From the NCBI GenBank assembly GCA_934162625.1, contig CAKPJM010000018.1, positions 1 to 23,416 on the forward strand: a stretch of 23,416 nt of DNA, in the 5' to 3' direction. The position numbers were made by a program, and so were the translations under genes. Source of the DNA: an uncultured Clostridia bacterium (lineage in GTDB: Bacteria > Bacillota > Clostridia > TANB77 > CAG-508). Position 1 is the first letter of the stretch, and every line of letters starts with the position of its first letter. Shown one piece after another: positions 8,235 to 13,233 of the stretch. A model generated the notes under the pieces. That model searched no databases. It was not told the DNA's origin and saw only the letters and a list, made by a program, of their open reading frames with translations.

Positions 8235-8446
8235 AATTTGTGAAATAAAGGCTAGAAGCGGATTATACAGCTTACAAAAATTGTCACTAAACCTATAAAG
8301 GGTATAAAAATACATATAGATTAGGTGAAAAATCTGCATAGAAACCTATAAATGAAATAATCTTAAACCTATAAACTTTTCTTATTTATTGGTTAATGTT
8401 TTTAATATTTAAAACATTAACTGATAAAGAAGGAAGGTTTTTTATT
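8235..8446. other. Intergenic region with three AAACCTATAAA repeats and an 11-bp hairpin
   Basis: AAACCTATAAA occurs at about 8289, 8342 and 8365, spaced roughly 53 and 23 bases. A perfect inverted repeat (GTTAATGTTTT at 8392-8402, AAAACATTAAC at 8411-8421) could end spo0A transcription or structure the leader of the next short frame. No gene is seen. Confidence 0.45.
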
Positions 8447-8515
8447 ATGGAAAAAATTGATTATGATATTGATGAATTTATGGATTATTGTACAAGAGAT
8501 AAAATTGCTTTTTAG
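8447..8515 (+). pseudogene. N-terminal remnant resembling a XerC/D-type tyrosine recombinase
   Basis: A 22-codon frame with a good ribosome site (GAAGGAAGG) begins MEKIDYDIDEFMDYC. This resembles the first residues of Clostridia tyrosine recombinases, which read roughly D-I-x-E-F-M-x-Y-C. The resemblance ends where the duplicated cassette begins (about 8493), and a stop follows. I read it as a recombinase gene cut by arrival of the cassette. It is too short to be sure. Confidence 0.4.
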
Positions 8516-8525
8516 TCAAAAGAAC

Positions 8526-8554
8526 TTGACCTAATTTGGAATATATTGTAAAAT
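8526..8554 (+). promoter_or_regulatory. Promoter of cassette 1 small peptide
   Basis: TTGACC (8526-8531), 17-nt spacer, TAAAAT (8549-8554). Transcription would begin near 8561, right at a 5' stem-loop (ACCTTT 8562-8567 pairing with AAGGGT 8573-8578), which could protect the RNA and mask the ribosome site. Confidence 0.75.
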
Positions 8555-8595
8555 ACTAATAACCTTTTACTTAAGGGTAGAAGGGAGGGATACTA

Positions 8596-8691
8596 ATGAC
8601 AAACTCTGAACTAATTTTGCGATTAGTAGAAATGCTTTTAAATGAAAAAGAAGAAACTATGAAAGCAAAAGAACAAAAGGAAGAAGACTAA
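8596..8691 (+). CDS. Small peptide (31 aa), putative Fst/par-like type I toxin, copy 1
   Basis: A 31-residue peptide beginning MTNSELILRLVEMLLNEKEE, with a short amphipathic/hydrophobic helix followed by a highly charged tail ending KEQKEED. The ribosome site AAGGGAGGGA lies just upstream. The second cassette encodes a 28-residue relative (MTSYDLIWQLINILLDNK...) with the same plan, so selection at the protein level is likely. Promoter, 5' stem-loop, terminator, convergent antisense RNA and paired repeats match Fst-type (pAD1 par) loci, where the peptide is a membrane toxin. The hydrophobic part here is shorter than in typical Fst, so toxicity is an inference. Confidence 0.65.
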   Translation: MTNSELILRLVEMLLNEKEETMKAKEQKEED

Positions 8692-8712
8692 ATGTATGCA
8701 ATTACATAGTCG

Positions 8713-8747
8713 AAACAAGATAGAGGTTACAGTCTATCTTGTTTTTT
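8713..8747 (+). terminator. Rho-independent terminator of the cassette 1 peptide mRNA
   Basis: Perfect 12-bp stem AAACAAGATAGA (8713-8724) / TCTATCTTGTTT (8733-8744), 8-nt loop, T-run 8742-8747. It stands back-to-back with the minus-strand terminator at 8751-8787. Confidence 0.88.
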
Positions 8748-8750
8748 ATG

Positions 8751-8832
8751 CAAAAAAATAGTATGTGTAGTTACAGATACACATACTGAATACAAATGAC
8801 AACTCTGAACTAAGAATGCATTTGTTTATGCT
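8751..8832 (-). ncRNA. Convergent antisense RNA (putative type I antitoxin), cassette 1
   Basis: Predicted RNA of about 80 nt on the minus strand, starting near 8832 and ending at a strong terminator (stem 8760-8769 with 8778-8787, followed on this strand by seven U from 8752-8758). It crosses ATGACAACTCTGAACTAAG (8796-8814), a direct repeat of the peptide start region at 8596-8615 with one A missing. The RNA is therefore complementary in trans to the peptide's start codon. The flanking ACAAATG...CATTTGT inverted repeat would present that complement in a hairpin loop. Confidence 0.7.
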
Positions 8833-8838
8833 AATTAA

Positions 8839-8867
8839 ATAATAACATATATTTTACTCAATGTCAA
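8839..8867 (-). promoter_or_regulatory. Consensus promoter of the cassette 1 antisense RNA
   Basis: On the minus strand: TTGACA (complement of 8862-8867), 17-nt spacer, TATTAT (complement of 8839-8844). It is closer to consensus than the peptide promoter, as expected for an abundant antitoxin RNA. Confidence 0.8.
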
Positions 8868-8874
8868 ATATAAT

Positions 8875-9048
8875 TTATCCTAAATTTTCCAATCCGTATT
8901 CTATAATCTGATTTATAACATTGTTAAAACTCAAATTGTTTTTTTCTGCTAATTCATTAATCTTATCAAATGTTTTTCCACTTATTCTTATAGTTCTAGT
9001 TATTGTATCATTACTCTTCTTGACATTTTCAATCTTCAATTTTTCCAT
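8875..9048 (-). CDS. Small ribbon-helix-helix (Arc/CopG-like) DNA-binding protein
   Basis: A 57-aa protein on the minus strand. TITRTIRISGKTFDKINELA has the RHH pattern: a beta strand with alternating polar residues, then helix A. AEKNNLSFNNVINQIIEYGL gives the second helix with the typical N-x-V-I-N-x-I-I pattern. The start ATG (9046-9048) follows AGGTGAT (9054-9060). It ends 8 bases before the antisense RNA -35 box and points the same way. Repeats of GTGTAYAC at 9068-9111, immediately upstream, look like its operator. It probably represses itself and perhaps the divergent surface-protein gene. Cassette 2 has lost this gene through a deletion between TTTTCC repeats. Confidence 0.75.
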   Translation of the reverse strand: MEKLKIENVKKSNDTITRTIRISGKTFDKINELAEKNNLSFNNVINQIIEYGLENLG

Positions 9049-9067
9049 AAATAATCACCTAATATTA

Positions 9068-9111
9068 GTGTATACAAAAATAAATTAAAAATAAGTACAC
9101 AAAATGTGTAC
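9068..9111. promoter_or_regulatory. Candidate RHH operator between divergent genes
   Basis: GTGTATAC (9068-9075) and a perfect inverted repeat GTACAC-5 nt-GTGTAC (9095-9100, 9106-9111) share a GTGTA core. They lie between the RHH gene and the surface-protein gene. A TATGAT -10-like element follows for the plus strand. Confidence 0.5.
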
Positions 9112-9162
9112 AAAAATAGAAATTTATGATATGATATAAAAAATTGAAAGGAGGTCTGAAAT

Positions 9163-9216
9163 ATTAATTTAAGATTAAAAAAGTATGTAATAAATATAAT
9201 AAGGAGGAGAAAATGA
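9163..9216 (+). other. Possible 17-codon leader frame with ATT start
   Basis: A full AAAGGAGGT ribosome site (9147-9155) has no ATG, GTG or TTG at proper spacing. An ATT 8 nt after GGAGG opens a short basic frame (INLRLKKYVINIIRRRK) whose TGA overlaps the ATG at 9213. It may be a coupled leader peptide, or the site may be a relic. Confidence 0.25.
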
Positions 9217-10655
9217 AAGCAAGAATAAGAAATGTACTAATATTATTATTTGGAATATTGGCACTTGGAGTAATTTTCAATACAAATCAAGTAAGAGCAG
9301 AAGAAGCTGATTCAGAGAGGATATTAAATGTAATACCAAACAATATAGAACTTGGTATATCTGAAAGCGAATATAAAAAATCTGAAAGCTTTATATTAGA
9401 GAAAATTAAAGAAATATTAATAAGTAATGAGATTCAGTGTGAGATTATAGATTATAATGGTAACGGGAGTAATTATATTTTGTTAAAAGATAAAACATAT
9501 AATGGTGTAGAAGCTAGAGTATTTGTGAGGACTGGAGTAATAAATTTTGCAGATAATATTTATCAATATGGAAATGTTTATACAGGAAATAATGAGAAAT
9601 ATGTAAAATTTAAATATAATAAAAGAGAAGGTTACAACATAGAAGATGAAAAATACATTAAAAACTTAGAATTACAAAGTCCTAAGTATTATGGAATTGA
9701 TATTAAAAAATTATCTTCATTTGATTCTTCTATTCTTGAGAATACAGTTAAAGAGTATTACACAAATTTAATAAATGATAGTTCAATAGTTATAGATGTT
9801 TATAATGGGCAAGGAGGGGGAAATTATTTAGCTACAGGAGGAACATTTGAAATTGGAATTATGAAAAATGGTATCTTATATGATGTTAGACAAATAGAAG
9901 AAGGATTTATACCAGTTATAAAAGTACCAGATAATATAGATGAGAAAGGTTTGAATGAATATATTATTAAGCAAATACAGAAGTATTATGAAGATATTCC
10001 TACTATTATTGAAATTACTAAAGGAGCCAAATGGGAAGGGATGAATGTAACTAATGGATATACTATTTATTTTAGTTCTGACAATATAGAAGATTGTGAT
10101 ATGATAATAATAAACAAAGAAGCTGAAAATGAAGCAATAATATCTAAAGTAGATAGAAATACAGATATAAGGTTAGAAACAACAACAGCTGTTGTTCCTG
10201 AAGATACAACGTTAGAAATAGAAAGAATAACAGAAGGAGAAAAATATAACACAGTAATAGCAACATTAGGAAATAAAATAAATAAATTTACTCTATATGA
10301 CATAACATTAAAATCAAATGGGGTTAAAATCCAACCAAGTGGTAAAGTAAAAATAAGTATTCCAGTTCCAGAAGGCTTTAACAAAGAAAAACTAGTTGTT
10401 TATAGAATAAACGAAGATGGAACAAAAGTAAAATATGATATTAAAGTAGAAACAATAGAAGGAAAAGATTATGCAACATTTGAAGCAGACCATTTTAGTT
10501 TATATACATTAGCAATGGAAGAAACAAGTAATGGAAGCAAAGAACTAGATGAGACACCTAAAACAGGAAATGCAGATATAACAGCATATACATTTACAGC
10601 AATTGCTTTAATATCATTGGCAGGAATAGTAGTTACAAAGAAAAATAATAAATAA
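9213..10655 (+). CDS. Cell-wall-anchored surface protein (TPKTG sorting signal), function unknown
   Basis: 480-aa secreted protein. The signal peptide (MKARIRNVLILLFGILALG...NQVRA) is probably cleaved after residue 29. No enzyme domain is recognised in the middle. The C-terminal third (about 300-440) looks like a beta-rich ligand or anchoring domain (VKISIPVPEGFNKEKLVVYRI...DHFSLYTLAM), a pattern common in clostridial surface proteins. The end is a complete sorting signal: TPKTG, a hydrophobic stretch (ITAYTFTAIALISLAGIVV) and a TKKNNK tail. Ribosome site AAGGAGGAG. Just downstream lies a broken class B sortase, presumably once its partner; another sortase would now have to anchor it. The gene lies between two copies of the peptide/antisense cassette. 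Confidence 0.8.
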   Translation: MKARIRNVLILLFGILALGVIFNTNQVRAEEADSERILNVIPNNIELGISESEYKKSESFILEKIKEILISNEIQCEIIDYNGNGSNYILLKDKTYNGVEARVFVRTGVINFADNIYQYGNVYTGNNEKYVKFKYNKREGYNIEDEKYIKNLELQSPKYYGIDIKKLSSFDSSILENTVKEYYTNLINDSSIVIDVYNGQGGGNYLATGGTFEIGIMKNGILYDVRQIEEGFIPVIKVPDNIDEKGLNEYIIKQIQKYYEDIPTIIEITKGAKWEGMNVTNGYTIYFSSDNIEDCDMIIINKEAENEAIISKVDRNTDIRLETTTAVVPEDTTLEIERITEGEKYNTVIATLGNKINKFTLYDITLKSNGVKIQPSGKVKISIPVPEGFNKEKLVVYRINEDGTKVKYDIKVETIEGKDYATFEADHFSLYTLAMEETSNGSKELDETPKTGNADITAYTFTAIALISLAGIVVTKKNNK

Positions 10656-10659
10656 AATC

Positions 10660-10692
10660 TTTAAAGAGGCATATTAAATTTGCCTCTTTAAA
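10660..10692 (+). terminator. Hairpin terminator after the surface protein gene
   Basis: Perfect 12-bp stem TTTAAAGAGGCA (10660-10671) / TGCCTCTTTAAA (10681-10692) with a 9-nt loop, starting 4 bases after the stop codon. It is symmetrical, with T-rich ends on both strands. Confidence 0.7.
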
Positions 10693-10707
10693 ATAGAGGA
10701 AGATAAA

Positions 10708-11200
10708 ATGACAAAACATTCTAGAAAAAAATAAGGTAAATAAAATAATTGCCATAATAGCAATAATAATATTAATATGTTCTATATCATATATAGCAAT
10801 ATCTAAATATATAAATTGTAGAAAGCAAAAGAAACAACAGGAGATTTTATATAAGATAAAAATAAACGAAGAAGAAACAACAGAAGAAACAACTGAACGC
10901 ATGCTTCAACTAAAAGAAGTACAAAAGGAAAATTCTGATATAGTTGGTTGGTTAGAAATAGAAAAAATGGAATTCAACATTTGAAATAATTGCAGTTTTT
11001 AAATCAAGAGTATATTATAAAGATGAAACTAATGTATTTAGATATTATTATTTTATAAATGCTGAAAATGAAGAAGAATATAATTATTATATTGAAGAAT
11101 GTAAAAAAACTAGTCTGTATAATATAGGCATATCTGCTAAATATGGAGACCAACTTTTAACATTGTAAGGAAAGTAGAAGATACAAAAGAATATACAAGA
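10708..11200 (+). pseudogene. Decayed class B sortase
   Basis: Pieces of a class B sortase are spread over three frames. After ATG 10708 a seven-A run shifts the frame; the next piece has a membrane segment (KIIAIIAIIILICSISYIAI) and the family's ENSDIVGWLEIE. A deletion then removes the middle of the enzyme. The next piece reads FEIIAVFKSRVYY...FRYYYFINAENEEEYNYYI...SLYNIGISAKYGDQLLTL, the SrtB C-terminal half. A second small deletion removes the catalytic TLSTC cysteine, and a trace of the last strand (IVRKVED) remains in another frame near 11162. None of the breaks involves CGG. The enzyme cannot be active. 11201-11308 continues with an open but unrecognised stretch. Confidence 0.75.
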
Positions 11201-11341
11201 TTGAACTTAAATGAAGTATATTGTATAATGACAAATAAAAGTAAAAATATAATACAAGCAAATATCGATACTTTAAACAATGATACAATTGTTTTAATAA
11301 AAAATTACCAAGAGACAAAATTGCTTTTTAGTCAAAAAACA

Positions 11342-11370
11342 TTGACTTGATTTATAACATATTGTAAAAT
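11342..11370 (+). promoter_or_regulatory. Promoter of cassette 2 small peptide
   Basis: TTGACT (11342-11347), 17-nt spacer, TAAAAT (11365-11370). A 5' stem-loop (ACCTTT 11378-11383 / AAAGGT 11389-11394) stands at the predicted transcript start, as in copy 1. Confidence 0.75.
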
Positions 11371-11411
11371 ATTAACAACCTTTCACTTAAAGGTAGAAAG
11401 GGGGTTAGTGT

Positions 11412-11498
11412 ATGACATCTTATGACCTAATTTGGCAATTGATAAATATTCTTTTAGATAATAAATCAGAAGCCAAAGAGACAAGCAAAGAAGACTAA
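11412..11498 (+). CDS. Small peptide (28 aa), putative Fst/par-like type I toxin, copy 2
   Basis: A 28-residue peptide beginning MTSYDLIWQLINILLDNKSE and ending ETSKED. The hydrophobic/amphipathic first half and charged second half match the copy 1 peptide despite strong sequence drift. The ribosome site AAAGGGGG precedes it. The loss of the neighbouring RHH gene has not disturbed the peptide, promoters or terminators, so the peptide-RNA unit seems to be the essential part. Toxin function is inferred from gene layout only. Confidence 0.63.
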   Translation: MTSYDLIWQLINILLDNKSEAKETSKED

Positions 11499-11508
11499 TA
11501 CATAGTCG

Positions 11509-11545
11509 AAACAAGATAGATTTTACGGGTCTATCTTGTTTTTTT
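11509..11545 (+). terminator. Rho-independent terminator of the cassette 2 peptide mRNA
   Basis: 12-bp stem AAACAAGATAGA (11509-11520) / TCTATCTTGTTT (11530-11541), then T to 11545. The stem is identical to copy 1, while the loop differs. Confidence 0.88.
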
Positions 11546-11546
11546 A

Positions 11547-11628
11547 CAAAAAAATAGTATGTGCATTTACGGTACACATACTGTTAGCAAAATGACATCT
11601 TATGACCAAAGACATATTTGCTTAAGCT
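11547..11628 (-). ncRNA. Convergent antisense RNA (putative type I antitoxin), cassette 2
   Basis: Predicted minus-strand RNA of about 80 nt, ending at a hairpin (11556-11563 / 11575-11582) followed on that strand by a U-run (complement of 11548-11554). It contains the complement of ATGACATCTTATGACC (11592-11607), an exact copy of the cassette 2 peptide start (11412-11427). The GCAAAATG...CATATTTGC inverted repeat would present it in a loop. Confidence 0.7.
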
Positions 11629-11634
11629 AAATAT

Positions 11635-11663
11635 ATAATAACATATATTTTACTCAATGTCAA
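11635..11663 (-). promoter_or_regulatory. Consensus promoter of the cassette 2 antisense RNA
   Basis: On the minus strand: TTGACA (complement of 11658-11663), 17-nt spacer, TATTAT (complement of 11635-11640). Identical boxes and spacing to copy 1. Confidence 0.8.
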
Positions 11664-11757
11664 ATATAATTCATCCTAAATTTTCCCATAAATAATTACA
11701 TAATACTATGGTATACAAAATGAATTAAAAATAGGTTTATAAAATTGACAAAAAACA

Positions 11758-11786
11758 TTTACATAAATCATACATTATGTTATTAT
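11758..11786 (+). promoter_or_regulatory. Candidate promoter of the gene at 11833
   Basis: TTTACA (11758-11763), 17-nt spacer, TATTAT (11781-11786), about 45 bases upstream of the start. Confidence 0.5.
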
Positions 11787-11832
11787 TAATACAATCATAT
11801 TTTATATGAAATAAATTAGAGGAGTGACTGCT

Positions 11833-12162
11833 TTGAAGAAGAAACAGCATGAAAACTCTAAACTCAAAAAGCAATTGGAAGAGAAGAAACGGCAGGGTAT
11901 AAAAACTTTAGAATGGAAGCTTACCAAACAACAAAGGAATTATATAGAACAAATTGGATATTATACAAAACCGATTTTTTATTATGTTAAAACAAGACAG
12001 TTTTATAATGTATCAACATTGGCACATATATTAAAAGATATACATTATAAAAATAAAAGAGGTAAATCCACTATTGTTCTAAAACTGAAAGAATCTGATC
12101 GAGAATTGTTGGATGAGTACAAAGTAATTTATTATCCTTGCAAATACAGAATATATTTATAA
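11833..12162 (+). CDS. Small basic protein of unknown function
   Basis: I do not recognise this 109-aa protein. The start is set at TTG 11833, 8 nt after AGAGGAG (11818-11824); a GTG at 11824 lies inside that ribosome site. The N-terminus is lysine/glutamate rich and probably helical (MKKKQHENSKLKKQLEEKK), followed by TLEWKLTKQQRNYIEQIGYYTKP and a tyrosine-rich second half. No membrane segment or catalytic motif is seen. It holds the only in-frame CGG codon in the window (11890-11892) that is not at a frameshift. Skipping that C would reach a stop three codons later (GGC AGG GTA TAA), so here CGG must be read in frame for the protein to be made. It borders the accessory island. Confidence 0.6.
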   Translation: MKKKQHENSKLKKQLEEKKRQGIKTLEWKLTKQQRNYIEQIGYYTKPIFYYVKTRQFYNVSTLAHILKDIHYKNKRGKSTIVLKLKESDRELLDEYKVIYYPCKYRIYL

Positions 12163-12172
12163 GGATAATAAT

Positions 12173-12203
12173 AGCCTTCCTTTTGAGTTAAAAGAGGAAG
12201 GCT
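12173..12203. terminator. Hairpin terminator between convergent genes
   Basis: AGCCTTCCTTT (12173-12183) pairs with AGAGGAAGGCT (12193-12203) with one mismatch. It lies between the stop codons of the plus-strand gene (12162) and the minus-strand thioesterase (12213), so it may serve both. Confidence 0.6.
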
Positions 12204-12212
12204 TTCTAAATG

Positions 12213-12950
12213 TTATTTATACAACTTGACGATAGCATGCAATTTGCCATCTAGTTTATCTTTAATAGAAATTATATATTCATTATTGCTTGTATGAGAA
12301 CAGAAAAGGCTAAGAGTGTCACCAAGAGTAGCCTGGTGCTTATACATAATTTCAACATTTGAAAATTTATTATTCTTAAATACTTCCAAAGGCAAGGCTT
12401 CATATGCATAATCTAAATAATATAAATTATTTACATGATGATTTGTATCAATATCTCTTCTTTGAACAGCATAATCTAAAACAAATTCAGAGTTTAGAGG
12501 TTCTTTTATCTTTTCTTCAAATTTTTCAGGAAAAACTTCTTTATTAACTTGAATATATCTATTGTTTACGCCATCTGTAACTCTACTAATAGATTTATTA
12601 TTTACATTGAATAAAACCCATTTAGATGTAGCAATGGCAACAAGATTATAATCGTTATCATAAACTTCAAAATCCCTATATATAAAAAGAGGAGTTTTCT
12701 TTCTAGTCCAAGTTTTAATTAAAATATTAGTATTAGTTCTAGGACGAGTAAAAACTTTAAGTTTCCAATTTAAAAGAATCCATGCAAGACCAGTTTTAGG
12801 AGTATCATTTACTCCATAACCTAAAAGTCCACAGTGAATCCCAGCTACTTCTTGCAATAAACGTAATAATCCTCTATTAGTTACTTGATTATTTTCATCA
12901 ACATCAGAATAGTTAATTGTTAAATTGTGAGAATAAATATCAAGATCCAT
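12213..12950 (-). CDS. Acyl-ACP thioesterase (FatA/FatB-like, PF01643 family)
   Basis: 245-aa hotdog-fold enzyme that would release free fatty acids from acyl carrier protein, ending chain elongation or adjusting lipid composition. The N-terminal hotdog unit begins with DLDIYSHNLTINYSDVDENNQVTNRGLLRLLQEVAGIH, followed by the family's GLAWILLNWKLKVFTRP segment. The second hotdog contains RRDIDTNHHVNNLYYLDYAYEALP, carrying the Asn/His active-site region typical of the family. Length matches bacterial members. It is transcribed alone on the minus strand; its 5' leader carries a perfect 14-bp palindrome and an inverted repeat lies in its promoter region. Chain-length specificity cannot be told. 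Confidence 0.85.
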   Translation of the reverse strand: MDLDIYSHNLTINYSDVDENNQVTNRGLLRLLQEVAGIHCGLLGYGVNDTPKTGLAWILLNWKLKVFTRPRTNTNILIKTWTRKKTPLFIYRDFEVYDNDYNLVAIATSKWVLFNVNNKSISRVTDGVNNRYIQVNKEVFPEKFEEKIKEPLNSEFVLDYAVQRRDIDTNHHVNNLYYLDYAYEALPLEVFKNNKFSNVEIMYKHQATLGDTLSLFCSHTSNNEYIISIKDKLDGKLHAIVKLYK

Positions 12951-12977
12951 AAAAGCCCTTCTTTCTTTTTAGAACAA

Positions 12978-12991
12978 GCGACTTAAGTCGC
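12978..12991. promoter_or_regulatory. Perfect 14-bp palindrome in the thioesterase leader
   Basis: GCGACTTAAGTCGC, about 28 bases upstream of the thioesterase start codon and downstream of its predicted promoter. GC-rich arms are unusual here. It could be an operator or an RNA hairpin; no known fatty-acid regulator site was recognised. Confidence 0.4.
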
Positions 12992-13017
12992 CATTTGTTA
13001 TGGTTGACTTGGGTTTC

Positions 13018-13046
13018 CGAATAAAATGACGAAACCTAAAAGTCAA
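13018..13046 (-). promoter_or_regulatory. Candidate thioesterase promoter with an inverted repeat
   Basis: On the minus strand: TTGACT (complement of 13041-13046), 17-nt spacer, TATTCG (complement of 13018-13023). GGTTTC (13012-13017) and GAAACC (13031-13036) form an inverted repeat over the core, a possible repressor site. Confidence 0.4.
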
Positions 13047-13171
13047 TAGTGACTATATACTAGAAAATGAAAAAAATTTCTAATATATAAAATATATCAT
13101 AAATAATAACTCATTTCAAACAAATATAATAAAATAGAATTATTAAATTTGTGTGAACTGTAAGTTAATAA

Positions 13172-13200
13172 TTGACATTGATTCATAGAAAATATAAAAT
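13172..13200 (+). promoter_or_regulatory. Sigma-A promoter of the copper ATPase operon
   Basis: TTGACA (13172-13177), 17-nt spacer, TAAAAT (13195-13200), 34 bases before the TTG start. No CopY- or CsoR-type operator was recognised. Confidence 0.75.
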
Positions 13201-13233
13201 TAGTTAATAATAGAAGTAAACAGGAGGAAAAAG

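Larger units (their letters stand above)
8493..9094. repeat. Duplicated type I toxin-antitoxin-like cassette, copy 1 (with RHH gene)
   Basis: This block matches 11309-11735 in order and largely in sequence: lead-in (AAATTGCTTTTTAGTCAAAA), plus promoter, small ORF, two back-to-back terminators, repeat-bearing antisense region, minus promoter (TTACTCAATGTCAAATATAA), and a right flank ending AATTAAAAATA. Copy 1 additionally keeps a 57-codon RHH gene that is missing from copy 2. Confidence 0.85.
11309..11735. repeat. Duplicated type I toxin-antitoxin-like cassette, copy 2 (RHH gene deleted)
   Basis: Second copy of 8493-9094, in direct orientation. All RNA-level elements are preserved. The RHH coding region is gone: the sequence jumps from CCTAAATTTTCC straight to CATAAATAATTAC, as expected from a deletion between the TTTTCC repeats at both ends of the RHH gene. 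Confidence 0.85.

Noticed and set aside
8289..8375. CRISPR array from AAACCTATAAA repeats
   Set aside because: Only three short repeats with unequal spacing and no cas gene.
8596..8814. Diversity-generating retroelement template/variable repeats
   Set aside because: The matched repeats are under 20 bases, differ by one base or none, show no adenine-biased changes, and no reverse transcriptase is nearby. The promoters and terminators fit antisense pairing instead.
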